This document shows, in pieces, positions 25,101 to 38,076 of a stretch of 64,000 nucleotides of DNA. The position numbers were made by a program, and so were the translations under genes. Under the pieces are notes generated by a model. It worked only from the letters and a program-made list of their open reading frames with translations. It ran no database searches and was not told where the DNA came from. How positions within the stretch are numbered: the stretch's first letter is position 1; the number at the start of each line of letters is the position of its first letter. The stretch is from Marchantia polymorpha subsp. ruderalis (taxonomy: Eukaryota > Streptophyta > Marchantiopsida > Marchantiales > Marchantiaceae). The DNA is taken from positions 13,744,501-13,808,500 of the forward strand of contig AP031352.1 of assembly GCA_037833965.1 (NCBI GenBank), read 5' to 3'.

Positions 25101-26690
25101 TCGAACTGGCCATTCTAACATGACCAGTTTTCCCGGATACATAATTCGGCATTTTATTTAGAAGAAAGACTATTAGGACATTTATCAAAAAAAGTTCTGT
25201 TTGATAGATTGTCCTAGTCGTTTATCTTAGTGTATGAGCCATAGACTGCCATGGACTCGAAAAACATAGTTCAAAGATTGTATGTGTTGTAGAGCATATT
25301 TATCACGATACTACTTCTACTGAGCTCACAATCCATTGGCCCCTTCATTTGACAACACTAGCTTGTATATCTATCGAACTCGTCCTCTTTTCAGCACCTT
25401 GGTTTTGCCACATGCACGCGTGGATCTTCATCTATCCCACATTGTAGGAATATGATGATAAACGGTACGTATCTTCTACAGATTCGTTGAATCCAAATAG
25501 TTGGATACTTGGGATATTGTAGGTCCAATAAATTTGTGACGCTATTCGTCTCAGGGGCAGCCTAATGCCTGAAGGGTGTCTTCCAGTCTAATTTTTTTTC
25601 CATTTTTGGAATTCTCGACTCCTTCTTGGATCTTGCTCATACGATATGTCTAAAGGTGGCCAGCGATAGCCGGGGTCAAACTGCCTGGACAAACCTTCAA
25701 GATATGACTCCGCGAGAGGGACTATTGAATCAACAGATCAACAGATCAAGTCCAATCGACAGAGAGTACTGTACGATAAAGCCGAGCCAAAGCAAACTTC
25801 ATCTGAAGCTGTACAGCTGCTTTTGACGGTGTTTCGCAGGGAGACGACTCTACTAAGCATACACTTTGGAAGTGTCAATTTGATGTTACATCTGGTCTTG
25901 CTTGGCATGTGTCACGCTTGATACAGTTGTGATCACACGTCAAACCAGTACTCCGGAGAGACCTCATGAATTTCGCGATGACAAGCCGGGAACGGACCAT
26001 CAGCGAAGTCCACCCACCGGACCATCTTTATATATCCCCGGAAGCAAAATTTTACTATCCACATTCCCATTCCCGGACGTTGAATCAGTGGCGGGAGGCA
26101 AGGCTGCATGCATCGAGACGTGTCATATTCACGACCAGCGTATTGCAAAGTATCACAGCTCCAGGACATACACTTTTGCAATCTAGTAAAATGGAATTTA
26201 GGAAGACACTGCAGCTTTCGAAGACGGTTAATAGTTTGTCTGAGTGTGAACATATTGGCAAAACTGAGATGATTTTGAAGGCACAGATATTGTGTAACAG
26301 GCATATTTGCGTACGCCATCACCTGGAAACTGCTTATTTACAGGGTACATATCACATATCCTAATAATACGGTTTTCGGTTCACCCCATGCGAGACGAGA
26401 CTTGGCCCACCTGGCGAAGGCTGAAGGGTTCCGGAGCCGGTAAACATTGATTCGGAGCTTTGGGAAGTCGCCAGGCGAGCGCGTGTCGGACCGTCAGAAC
26501 TCGACAAAAGGTGAAGCATGCCAAGGTCATGAATCTGTACAGCAAAGCTGTATGTAGATTTCGTTGAAATAGTAACAAATTATCTTTCTCCTGCCTAGAA
26601 CTGCCTTGCAGTAGCCAAGGAATAAGAAAGAAGTTCTCTAGTGCCGAGCCATTGGTCTTTCTATCACCCAGTTCCAATCTTTGCAATGAA
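22198..26690. other. 3' flank of the F-box gene and unassigned DNA
   Basis: The first few hundred bases probably include the 3' UTR. Beyond that, open frames are short. The longest are 24256-24705 (-), 25933-26322 (-) and 25966-26364 (+); the last two overlap on opposite strands, and none shows a domain. The 24256-24705 frame ends in a hydrophilic stretch that could be a terminal exon, but I found no partner exon. A TTTATATAT sequence at about 26027 looks like a TATA box, without a downstream gene. Confidence 0.4.
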
Positions 26691-29600
26691 GCATAAATAA
26701 ATAAATAAATATCCAGAATCCCAAACTAAGAAACTTGGTTTTTTTACCAAATGCAGAAACAAAAGTTTTCTCAACAACCTTTCATACATTATAACAGTTC
26801 TGATTTTAAAAACAAGAAGTAAAATAATGTGGAATAGAAAAAATCTTAACAGACTACATATACGAGATCTGAAATGTGAGGAAGTTCTTCATAAAACTCT
26901 AAGTTTTAAGCTTTAGCTAAGTTCTGTCATTTAAATACTTGCTAGAGTTTGACATTTCCTCATGGTCTGATTATTTATTCTATCCAGAAAGTTCCTTTCC
27001 ATAAAAATCATGAAGGTGAATGTATATTATTAAGATACTACAAACTTTATTTTGCAATATTACTCGATAAGAATTCTAAGGTTGAACATTAAAACTTTGA
27101 AAATACTGTATCCTTACAGTGTTTTCGATACTTCAGACTATCCCTTCACGAACATGTTTAAAGTGCCTTGTAATTTAATAAAGTAGATACACGATTGAAC
27201 ATATTAGACAGATTCTGATTGATTCAATAATAATCTAATTTTCCACATCTCAAAATTTTAGGCAATCATTATAAAACACTAACCTCTCTATCAAAAAAAC
27301 GTTGACAAAAATGTTAGGGTCAATGAACTTCATTGAAAATAATCTAGGTATTTTATAAGTAAACTCCAAAATTTTCTAGTTTTCTGGATGTAATAATAAG
27401 TTGATTTTTTAACGTTGTTCTGTGTGATATTTCTAAATTGCAAATTTTTGATCAATCTTTTAACACTTAGTCTACCATTATAAGTTTAAAAGAAAAACCT
27501 CATTAAACTCCGTCGGATGTCTCCATTGAGGTAATTTTTTTCTAAAGGTGATGTGATGAATTTTCATAGCTTGAGGTTCATAACTTAAAAAGTTGTAAAT
27601 GAAATAATTTAGAATTCTTTTAGAAATATTTTTTTGTGATTTTTATATGTAATTTGCAAGATAAGATTAGATCAACGTTTAATATATATTTATAAAATAG
27701 AAGAAAACATAACCACCTGTTTGGAACTCATTGCAAAGCTTCATGTTTAACATCAATTTTAGGTAACATATTTTTTCTTATAATAATCCAAACATGAGAA
27801 TAATAGCTTATGATTCATTAATTACTAAGTATTTATTTACCTTGATATGAGAATTAAAAAAAAATAATTAAATTAATTGGAAAATTACAATGATCAACTA
27901 AAGATAGTTTATAACTTACAATTTTTTTCACACCAATTTTTTTTAAATAAAATTACAGCATATAATTTTTCATTCTATTGAATGAATTAATGCAATTTAT
28001 GAAAATTTTTTCTCATGAATATTTCTTACTGTACAATAGTTCAAATTTGTGGTGAAATCACATAAGTAAAAATTTCAAAAATCAGTGATAATTGGTAAAA
28101 GAAAGATGAAAAATGTCTGATTTTTTGTTGTAATTTTCAAAGGTTGAAATTTTTGTTTAAAATACATGCATCTTCAAATAATTTTCAGAATTAAAAAATT
28201 TAAAGTTTTATTTATTTATTTGTAAGTATCACTAAATGAAAAGATACATACATTTCTTGTTAAGTTTCAAATTGTAAACTTATTCAGATAATATAGAAAA
28301 ATAAAACCTTCATTATGTTAGCAAGAATTGATTAATCTATGGAGTTGAAATCATCATAAAAGAAAAGTTGAATTAAAAAAAATTTCATGCCTTCAAAATA
28401 ATCACAATTTTTGTAAATAATGTGCTTATGTTTCATTTTCTGACAAATATTTAGGAGAGAAAATTTGTCAAAATTTTGAAAGTAAAATCAGTCATGTGAA
28501 TGCGTTTATAGAAAAAAATTGGTGCATTAAATTATATTTTTTTTTGCTCAGTATTTAAAGCTAAAAATCTCAATAGATAAAAAAAAATTTGTATAAAATT
28601 TGAATTGCATGCTATGCAAAAGAAAATCTGTATGGATTCATGAAAATGCCAAGTCATTGAAGGAAAATTGATAAAGCGTCAAATATTCAAAAAATTATGT
28701 GTTAAATTTTAAAATAAAAAGATTTTTTTTTTCCTTTTGGTGAATTACTCTAAAATTTTTTTAATTAAAAAAAGATAAAACGATAATAGCAAAAAAAATA
28801 AACTACAAGCCCTAGTCAAATTTATTTACTTATTTGATTTTATACGCCATATACTATGATTAATGAAATAAATGTATAAAAAGTATCAATGTTCACAATA
28901 TAAACTTTCAACTAATATACATGACAGAAATGTGATATTTTGATAATAACATTGCACAGAATAAAACGTAATAAATAAGTTATGGAAAAACAATTTGAAA
29001 TGATTATAACTTAAATTTTTATCCTGTATTTACCAGATTAAAATTATCATATATAACTATGAAGAAAATAGACTTAAACATGATCAAAATAGTATCTCAA
29101 TATTCAAACTTTTTATATTTTTTCTATTTTTTGAATTAAGGAGAATTTTTTTATATTAATATATATTTCTTTTATTTTCCAATATATTTAAAAATATTAA
29201 AAACTAGACATGAAAACTTGAAATACGCCTATAAATTTTTGTATGATGAAACATATTGAAAGTAAAATATCATAAACTAAGTTTGAAAAGAATTTGATTA
29301 TCCTTTGATTGAAAATCCTAACAATGAAAATATGTTTCTTAGAAATGATAAAAAATGATTTTTTTAATGTAATACAACGTGATATCAAATGATAAAATCT
29401 TCAGCATTAAGTTAAGTATATAATGTTATTTCAAGTTGCAATCCACAATACATCAGAATTTAAATTTAAATTAATATCAAATTTTTTGACTTATTTGACA
29501 AAATATTGTAAAATAAAATTTTTATATGTTGTTATATATTTGAACATATCATACTAAGATAAATTGATAAAAATTTAACATAACAAAAAAATATGAATAG

Positions 29601-31379
29601 CGCTACAATATTCAACCTAAAAAACAGTAGATATGAACTCATATGATCACATTGGAAAATATATGATTTCAGTTACTAAATATATATAGTCCTGAAGCAA
29701 ATTCTTGCCTCAGTAATATTAAAAGTTTATCCAGACTTTGATTATTTCTTTTTTATTATTGACTTCATCCCAGTAAATTTATCAAATTACTTTGTCACTA
29801 TATTACCATTTACCATATAAGAAAATTAATCGTACTTTTTTGTGACACAATTAATTATTTTTCAATAAAGCACCGTTGTGCTCCCATGTTAAATCTCTAC
29901 TAGTAAAGTCCATATGTTATTTTGACATTATGTGTGTGTTGTGTATGTCTAATGTGTGGACGTCTTGTGAAGTTTTTAGATTATCAAATGCATCGAAAGA
30001 CATGATTTTAGAGTTATTTCTTTATGAAAATTCTTAAAGCATATTGTGGACAAAATGAATAATGATTGATTCTAAACAACTTTATCATCAAATTTTTTAT
30101 AGATTAATCATAAATGGCAATGGAAATTATATATAAAATTTTCTTATAAATTTAAGTATGTAATTTAATGAGTAAATTTCAAAATTTAAAATTAATGTTT
30201 GTGTATCTAACAATAGTTCAAAGAAAAGTAGTATTAAAATATATTAAATAATTATAGTTTCATATTATTGATTTAATAGTAATAAAATTTAATTTAATTT
30301 AATATAAATATTAATGATATGAAATAAAGATAGTTATTTTTCACATGAATAGAAGATAATAAAAGAATAAATGTTGATAAAATAATTCATATAACTATTT
30401 TATGTCGGAACATCAGCAGTTGGATAAATGCTCCTCCACGTAGAATATATAATACTTGAAATCAATTCTTGTGATGTTAAGTTTAACATGTTGTTTAAAA
30501 CTTTTAAAATTAAAATTTTTATTTAGGCATAGAGTTTAAGGAATTTCAGAACCTTGAGAGGTAAACTTTGATCAAAACTGTTCAGTATGTTTGAAACAAA
30601 GAATGAGTTACATTAGTTTGTAATTGCTTTAAAATAATGTGATTATTAAAATATTTTTTGTGGACAATTTAAATAAAAAATATTTATTAAGTACACTTTT
30701 CTTGATGTATGATAATTTTTACATGCTGATTTTTTATATAATATAAAATTTAGTTATAATGATTTTGTATGTGCAAAATAGTTAGCCCAAATAATAACCT
30801 TTCATGTGTTGTTTTATACTTTGAAAGAACTATAGACAAGATAAAAATGCTCACTGATCATGACATTTTTATATGATCACCTTGTGAGTGAAGTTTATAA
30901 ATTTTGTGAAATTTTTTTATTCAAATTTTACTACAAACTCCTCATCACCAAATATCTTTTATTTTTTCAATGTCATTATGTTAAATCATGTTTTACAAAC
31001 GTCATTCATGATTTAATAGAAGTGGAAGTTGAATATATATATATATATATATACATATGATTTTTGTAAATAAATCTCAATTCATCTTTCAAACATGCAT
31101 TTGTGAGCACATACAAAATCTACAAGCTAATGTATGTATGCTGGTTTTCAAAAGATGAAATTTTTATCTTAATAAAATAATGGCACATGTATCACTTTTC
31201 TCCAGAAATTGAAACTTCAAACTAAGTGAAAAATGATATATGCATTATATTTATGAAAAATAAAATCTCGATTTGAATGGAAAAAAAATTCATATATCAT
31301 CATAAGTATCAAATGGATTTTTGATTTATTTGGAATCATTATTTCAATAAGTAATTATTATACAACTAATATTCATTGT
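26691..31379. other. AT-rich intergenic DNA
   Basis: About 75% A+T with stops in all frames. I see no remnant of a known element, no RNA gene and no terminal repeats. A short (TA)n run sits at about 31034-31051. Confidence 0.6.
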
Positions 31380-32643
31380 TAAGGCTCCGATCGGGTTCGG
31401 GTAGTACCGGACTCGAAACCTAGAGGTTAAAGAAATTGAGGGTCTGTTAGGTTTCACCCGCGAGGCCTGTTTGAAAGTCATTGCGGGAGGTTGTCATTCT
31501 TTCGAATGATCGATCCTAAAGGGAAGGCTGTCATTTACCTGCAGGCTCGGTGACCTTGAAATTCAAATCGAGGCTACAGCCCACTGCCAGTGGCGTTCAA
31601 ATGCTACAGAGGATTTTTAGGTGCTGAGAATCTATGGAGCTCGGATTCTCCGGCGCCGTGCGGCAGATGTGGAGGAGAAAGTGAGGGCGTGAAGGAAATC
31701 GGCAAGCGGGCCCTCCTTTCACAGGAAAGCTCGAGAATGTTGGAAGGAGGGCTGGGATTTTGCAGCGTAGAAGAATGGATTCTATAATTCCTTGGAAGCC
31801 TGGATCGGACGAAATGCTGGACTTAGATTACTTATACAGGGACGACTTTTGAAAATTTAAAGAGATTACATTGAGAAAGTCTACAAGGTTTTCAAAAATT
31901 GGATCGTAGTTTTCCTGTCAAACGAGTGTGAATGGTATCTGAAATCCAATATTAGAGAGAAGAGAATCCATCTCTACCTTGTCGCCATTTGAAAACTCTG
32001 AATCTGAGGATCAGCTATGCAAATGCGCAGCCAAGACAGGCCAGGCAGAGGATGTAGAATCGATCGGCATCCCAGCAGAGGCCGCGGGCGGTACTTGAAA
32101 TATCTTCCCGTCTCAAATGTGTCGACCTTGAAAGCAGCGTCTACGGCAACGCGTCTATGAGTGAGCAGCCAGCCATGAGCGATCGGAACAGTGAAACAAA
32201 AGATTTCAAGAAGGGACATATACTGCACGAACTCTGTGCAAATTATGTGATACAAGCCGCAAGTTTCACTCAAGGGCTCTAATCTGCATTAGATAGTGAG
32301 ACAGACGTTATTTCTTTCGTTTATTGTGTTCTTTCTCGCCGATTTTTCTCTGAGGCAGACGTAGTGTTCGTGAATGTAGTCAACAGTAATTTCGTAGTGG
32401 CTTCGAAAGTTGATAACGTCAACGAAGTGACACTATGTGAAGAATTTTGTTCTGAGAAACTAGCAGCTCGAAGGCCATATTTTACAAGGCTGAAATTCCC
32501 AGCCCGAGACTTGTCCTCGGCGCCGAGATCCTGCGAGCCATTTATCGTACGACGGAGCGTGTTCGCTCGAGCGAGTCTACGCGAGCGTTTGATGACGGCA
32601 ATTGTGATCTCATGAGAGATATTTCTCACATGCTCCGAGCGCG

Positions 32644-32680
32644 GAATTTTTTCACAGCCCCTAGGCTGTATAAAAAATTC
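32644..32680. repeat. Imperfect hairpin inside the hAT element
   Basis: GAATTTTTTCACAGCC at 32644-32659 pairs with 32664-32680 around a 4-nt loop, with a bulge. The right arm reads GGCTGTATAAAAAATTC and includes a TATA-like sequence. Confidence 0.65.
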
Positions 32681-33069
32681 TCCACAACTGGGTTGCAATC
32701 CGGTCGATCGAACCGTCCCGTCCCCGCTCTGGGCAACCGAAACTAAACATGGGTGCTCCCTCGGATGTCGAATACGCACGAATAATCCGAGCTCCTGTTC
32801 GAACTCCTGTTCTGAATAACGAAGACTAGACGCAATCTCTCCCTTACCCAAAAGGAAATGAAAGTCGAAACCTCGGGCAACAAAGAATAAACACAAGGCA
32901 TACAGTGACCTCGGCAGGGCATCAAGGTAAGGCATTCGCATCACTCCCCACTTCGATCATCGCAAAATACTCCATAGCCAGCTCCAAGAAATGCGAGACC
33001 CATCGACAGAGGTCCAAGAAGAAACGAGAGACGCAGTGACACTTCAACTTCCGGATTCTACCCAAATCG

Positions 33070-33107
33070 ACCCGAACCCGACCCGGTTTTTCGGGTCGGG
33101 TTCGGGT
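33070..33107. repeat. Perfect subterminal hairpin of the hAT element (16-bp arms)
   Basis: ACCCGAACCCGACCCG at 33070-33085 pairs perfectly with 33092-33107 around the loop GTTTTT. The same ACCCGA/TCGGGT unit recurs in the terminal repeat, so these are probably transposase-binding subterminal repeats. Confidence 0.85.
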
Positions 33108-33144
33108 TGAAGGTCAAACCCGACCCGAACCGATCGGAGCCCTA

Positions 33145-36080
33145 CTCATTGTGCTTAAATTGTACCTCAATTTTATTGGAAAATTAATGCATATATCATT
33201 TCTACTAATTTAAACCTCGATCTTTTTGGAAAATTGATACATGTTTTACTCTAAGTTAATAAAGTCGAACACTAATCTAAACAAGAAAAGACTGTTTGTG
33301 CTTTAACTAAATCTTTGCATTGAGCATAATTTGTGCTTTTTTCAACATAAATGCAACATAAATGCAAAGTTTTGTTGAAGTTTTTGACATGTAAGATGTG
33401 ATGAATGGAGTCTATGTTCTTTTATCTCTGCTTGTTGTCATTGTTTTTTTTCTTCATGCAAGCTTCCCTCTTCTGCTTTTCTTCTTATTTTAAATTCTCT
33501 TATCTTCTGAGTTATGTGTTTTAAACTGAACACAGTCCATCTACTTCAATTTAACTGAACAGAATTCAACATCAAAATGAGCAATCATAATTCTAAAAAC
33601 ATTTTATGAAATAATATTTCACCTGTCTATATTATAGACAGGTGTACCACGTGAATTTATGAGTAGATTAAATTATTTTTGAAATACTATAGTTTTCACT
33701 GTATATTGTTTCCTAGATCCATCAAAATAATGTAGATAAGGTTATTTTTTTCTATGTCAACATAAAATTGAGAAATTGCAGTTTTATTGAAAAATATTTT
33801 CTTCAAGTGATGAAATTGGATACAATTATGAAAGGAAAAATTTCATCCAGGTTTTTTCCTTTCATCATTTCACACATTATCATAATCATATGACTTATAT
33901 TTTAATAACTGTTCTTAAAATTTTATCTTATACTGATAAAATTAAGAAATTGATAAAATTAAGAATTAGAAATATAACAGAGTTTATCTAAGAGTGAAGG
34001 TGTCATTCGTGTTATATTTTCAATTTTAATCATTGAGTATTTCTTTTGAAAAGTAATGGATTAAATTTCACTTTGTAGATATGTTTGACCTACATATACT
34101 GTGTTGAGAGATTTGCTTGATGAGAACTCTGTGGAAAGTAATTTGCTTGATGGGACACTTCAGGTTTCATTTTACCCGATGGGACCCCATGAACGATGCA
34201 CCGTCACCCATGTTCTAATAACAAGTAGAGAGAGTGCAACGAATCCACCGCACCCGCAGACAGAGTGGACTTCGCGATCCATCACACTCAGTTGTTTTTA
34301 TGTTGTCATTCTGTATCCGGCCACTCTCCAAGGAGACAAAAAAGAAATGTTCATCCGGTTTTATTTGTTCGCCACAAATGGGTGATCGTGAGACTTGAGC
34401 AGGGTTACGCAAGGTGTGTGCAGGTGGGAGTCAACATAGAAATCCGCGAATCTTTGCGGTCGGAAGAATTGAAACATAACAAATTACATTTTGAGCAAAA
34501 TCGATCTTTGTCCCCGTGATAATCCACCAGAAATTATAATCAGGGATTGATCTCTGACTGTAATTCCTGCATTGTAACTAGTAGTAATCGTAGTTACAAA
34601 AACTATGTCCGATTGCACACCGTCGTTGGGGTCCCAGCGGTAAAACTAAACTAAACATCGGGTACATATCTCCGAGACACTTGCTTGATGTAACATTTAA
34701 TGTTTTCGTTCAACTCAAATTTCTATTCTTTTCAACAAATTTATCTTTGATATATACTTATTTTTCCAACCAGATTTTATGATGTTGTTTGATGAACTAG
34801 ACTTATGATTATGGTTCAATGTATTGCATATGGAGTAGTTAGATATTTACATCGACGTTACTATCGTTAGGTTATTAAGTCGGATTTGACTTTGATATTT
34901 TGACACAATATTGAGCATTACGAGACAGTTCATCCGACCAGTCTACGATGTTCCCTAGTATTCCCAGACATGCAGATCTATCCACACTTCTCTCCTCACA
35001 TCTTCAATCACAAACAGGTTATTACGTACGAATTGTCTGATGACTATCGTTTAAAACAGTCGACAGCTCTACAATACTTTCCATCCTCGGCTTTCGCCGA
35101 AGATTGGCAACTTTCGGACGAACTAATGAAGTTAAAAAATTCGAATTAGCAGTATATGGTCGAAAATTCGTTATGATCTTCAGGCTGATGCTGTACAAAT
35201 CGATCAACATAAGCTACAATCCAGAGCTGAAAGGTCATTCGTTCATTAAGTGCAGTTAATGCTGTGACGATTAAAGTCCTACGCTTCACAATCGTCGGAG
35301 AAATTAATCGTCACTCAAATCCGCAATGACAGAATATATGAGACGAGCTCTACAACGTACTGTTCCCATTTTGAATAACAGTCGACAACGAAACTGAAGG
35401 GGAAGTCCAGCATCCCAAACTTTGAGAGGTTGGAGAGCTCGACAGGTCCGCATGGCGTACACGTCCTTCCGTGCACAACACGAAGCGTGCACGACTCTTG
35501 TTTCATTGATCTGCTACCTTCGATGGCCTTCTTAGCCCTCCTGCTTCCTCAGGGTAGCTAGCCTCAACTATTGACGCTCCGCCGCCGCCGCCGCCGCATT
35601 CCGCAGGCGGACCAACCTTCAGGCTGATCAGATCTTCGAACATAAAAGTTGGACGTTGCTCGCTTCATGATCTTCAAAATTTCGGAAGTGGTCCTCCCTC
35701 CCACGATAGATTTCGACCATGCAGCTGGAGATGGAACTGCCCAATCTCCATAAGGTAAGAATTTGAGCCGGGTAGGAATACTGATAACGAGATTGTGTGT
35801 GACACCTTATTTCGTTCCTCACCCTCATCTGCACCAGGGATTCCACACTCGCCTTCGTTCCACCTCGTCGGAGATCGCAAGCAGAACTCAAACGGAAGTT
35901 CACGCAGGGAACCCCGTGCACAAAGAGCTAGGTTTGAGATGGATTTTTACGTAGAGGCCCGAAATTTTCATCCCTCAGTGTGTCGAACGCCCGCAAGGAG
36001 CGGAAAAACCGTACTTGCACCAGCGGAAGTTCTCCACGAGCTTCTGAATCGGATGACGCGAAGAATTCTAGCGGACATGC
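33145..36080. other. Intergenic DNA, no gene recognised
   Basis: AT-rich to about 34.1 kb, then mixed composition rising in GC towards the lectin gene, whose 3' UTR probably occupies the last few hundred bases. A perfect hairpin of 11-bp arms (CACCTGTCTAT) lies at 33620-33644. A (CCG)n run sits at about 35580-35598. The small open frames overlap each other and show no domain. Confidence 0.45.
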
Positions 36081-36815
36081 TCAGAACACGAGAAAGACCA
36101 CGACCAGACCGATGAGGCAACAGACGGCAAGCAGAGAACCGTGTCTCGAGCAGTTCCCAGACTCGGCGGCTAGGGGAGAGGGAGGGGCGTAGAGAGAAGC
36201 ATTGTCCATCAAGATAGGCCCCGGGATCAAGCAGTTCTTCGGCACAGGATGCTGAGAGGTTTGCCATACGACCTCCGTGTGCGTTCGAAGAAGAAGCCAG
36301 GTCCCGTAGTCCAAAAGTCGAAGGATTTTGACGCCCCGGTCCGAGGTGTTGGTCTGCCACGCCACGCTCATCGTCTCGGGCAGAAAGAGCTGCAGGTCGC
36401 CCCGAGTCGTGAAGCGGACGCAGCAGCTCGTCGCCTTGACGGGAGCGCACGGGGCTCGCCACGCGAGCTCCGAGGGCTTGACCGCGTTGATCACCGCCAT
36501 CCAGCAGAACGACTCGTTGCCCACGTCCTGCAGCTGGAGCACGAGGTGGAACTGAATCGTCGTGGACTGCAAAATGTACGCGGTCCTCGTGCCGTTCACC
36601 ACCGGATCGGCCGCGGTCAAGAGCGCCAGCTCCGTCGACCGCCCCTGCGGCAGCTGCAGCTCGAGGGGGATGGAGGCGCTCGGGGACTCGGCCTCGGCCG
36701 CCTCGAGGCCGGCATCGTCATCGGATTCGGCCTGGCCGGCTCCGAATCGGAGCAGGCAGCCCGCGCAGAGCAGCAGCAGTGCCAGCAGCATCGCTCGCCT
36801 CGGACGCCATGACAT
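36081..36815 (-). CDS. Secreted bulb-type (G-type) lectin-domain protein, probably GPI-anchored
   Basis: A 244-residue intact frame. Residues 1-27 are a signal peptide (basic start, then MLLALLLLCAGCLLRFG). An acidic linker follows. Residues about 85-200 fit a bulb lectin domain: FCWMAVI...ELAW, then TRGDLQLFLPETMSVAWQTN, LRLLDYGTWLLL and VVWQTSQHP, ending LIPGPIL. The carbohydrate-binding consensus QxDxNxVxY is not intact (LLDYGTWLLL lacks the Q and N), so classic mannose binding is doubtful. There are five N-glycosylation sequons (N74, N100, N156, N205, N221). The C-terminus (about 228-244) is hydrophobic with no basic tail, which suits a GPI-attachment signal. Plants use such proteins at the cell surface, often in defence or recognition; the role here is inferred only. 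Codon use is GC-rich, like its upstream region. Met9 is an alternative start. Confidence 0.82.
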   Translation of the reverse strand: MSWRPRRAMLLALLLLCAGCLLRFGAGQAESDDDAGLEAAEAESPSASIPLELQLPQGRSTELALLTAADPVVNGTRTAYILQSTTIQFHLVLQLQDVGNESFCWMAVINAVKPSELAWRAPCAPVKATSCCVRFTTRGDLQLFLPETMSVAWQTNTSDRGVKILRLLDYGTWLLLRTHTEVVWQTSQHPVPKNCLIPGPILMDNASLYAPPSPLAAESGNCSRHGSLLAVCCLIGLVVVFLVF

Positions 36816-38040
36816 TTCGAACTTCGGGGGGCACCCGGTGCCAACGTGCGCACCGCCGAGAGGGCCGTTCCGCCGCGCCTGAGCGCGAGAGCAACGCTCG
36901 GGACCGATTTAAACCGAGTCCAGCGCGAGCGGCCTGGCGCCATCTCGTCGAGCGAGGGGCGGGGGCGTTGGAGTGCGCTTCGAGAAGCGTTCGTCGCCTT
37001 GCACGACCGACCGACTGCCCCACCATCATGACATCGTTATCCTTCGGGGCCTGCGGGCCTCCAAGGTTGACCGCAGATGGCCCTAGTGCTTGCTCGGGAC
37101 GCGCAGCAGCCACAGCCCACGGGCGCTTGAGCAGCGTCTACATATAGCAGCGTTACTGGCACGGCGGAATTCTGCGGTGAAGAACCCGACGTCAGCTGCT
37201 CCAATTCTCAGCCACAGCGGCCCCCGCTTAATTTGGCTACCCTCCGCCCTGCTAGGCTCCAAATCTCACCTTTGCGCAGCTCTCACCCGTGGACGACCAA
37301 CTCGAGAGCACTACCAGTGCTTGCGCGGCAAACATGCCGCACTGCAAGGCGGGCGTGCTCGCGCCATCGATCTGCGCTCGCAGGCCAATGCTTCGGCACC
37401 AGCTTCGATACCCTCATCGCCGATGCGGGTCACCTTTTTCTCGGATTTTCTCAACCTCCTGCAGGCATCGAGACAGAACGCGGCCGAAAGTGGCGAGCTC
37501 CAGGAGATTCTCTCCGACTCCGAATCCCCGCTCTAGAGGATAGAGTCCGATAGACTCGCGACTTTTCCCGCAGGCGCTTGCGGGCTGGCCCTGACAGTGC
37601 TCGATCTGCATATGCTCATAACTGCTCGGATTCGCGGAAAAGGGCCGTCGAGCCTGGCAGGGGGCGCGCGAGTGGTCACTGTGTATCTGCACATGTCGAT
37701 AACATTCGCAACAGCTGTCGAAATTTCAACGAGGTTGGGATGAAACCGTCGATGTTCGGAGGCTTCCAGGTCTCGCAACGAACTGGACTCATTCCTCGAA
37801 ATTCGCAATGTCGGTTCCGGAGTGCCCTTCGTCCCGAGGTTCAAGACATCGAGGACTGTTCGGTGTTCGAGAGAGGCCCATGGACCTGGTCCTGCTGCGA
37901 ATTGCGCTTTCCATGCACGGGAAATGTTTTTGGAGAGATCGAACCTTCGAGTCATGAGCCGTACCTCTCTTGCATCCGTGGCCATACAGATGTCAGGCCG
38001 AAAGGCTGTGGGAGCTCTTCGTGCATTGCATGTGGACGGA
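36816..38040 (-). promoter_or_regulatory. GC-rich region upstream of the lectin gene
   Basis: About 60% GC directly upstream of the lectin start, so it probably holds its promoter and 5' leader. A TATATG sequence at about 37140-37146 (read on the minus strand) is a possible TATA element, weakly supported. Overlapping frames in all six phases (for example 37533-37985 minus and 37578-38057 plus) look like chance openings in GC-rich DNA. An exon of an unknown gene cannot be excluded. Confidence 0.35.
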
Positions 38041-38041
38041 A

Positions 38042-38076
38042 CTGCAGTAGAATGTGAAACTCACATTCTACTGCAG
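38042..38076. repeat. Perfect hairpin (16-bp arms, 3-nt loop)
   Basis: CTGCAGTAGAATGTGA at 38042-38057 pairs perfectly with 38061-38076 around AAC. The arms are GC-balanced, so this is not a by-product of AT-rich composition. Confidence 0.9.

Larger units (their letters stand above)
31380..33144. mobile_element. hAT-type DNA transposon with unidentified GC-balanced interior
   Basis: The left end TAAGGCTCCGATCGG and the right end (reverse complement TAGGGCTCCGATCGG) agree at 14 of 15 positions, then continue in similar GGTTCGGGT sequence with a one-base offset. The flanks carry TTCATTGT (31372-31379) and CTCATTGT (33145-33152), an 8-bp duplication with one mismatch. A TAGGG-type terminus and an 8-bp duplication fit hAT. 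The interior is about half GC while both flanks are near 25%, so it stands out sharply. The longest frame (32321-32944, minus, 207 codons) has no hAT transposase features, so this is a non-autonomous element carrying other DNA. The one mismatch in the duplication makes it older than the 13843 element. Confidence 0.85.

Noticed and set aside
32321-32944. A 207-codon minus frame inside the second hAT element, considered as transposase
   Set aside because: It lacks a BED zinc finger, a DDE core and the hAT C-terminal dimerisation motif, so it does not support an autonomous element.
36249-36812. A 187-codon plus frame opposite the lectin gene
   Set aside because: It is the antisense shadow of a GC-rich coding sequence. 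The minus strand has signal peptide, lectin motifs and glycosylation sites.
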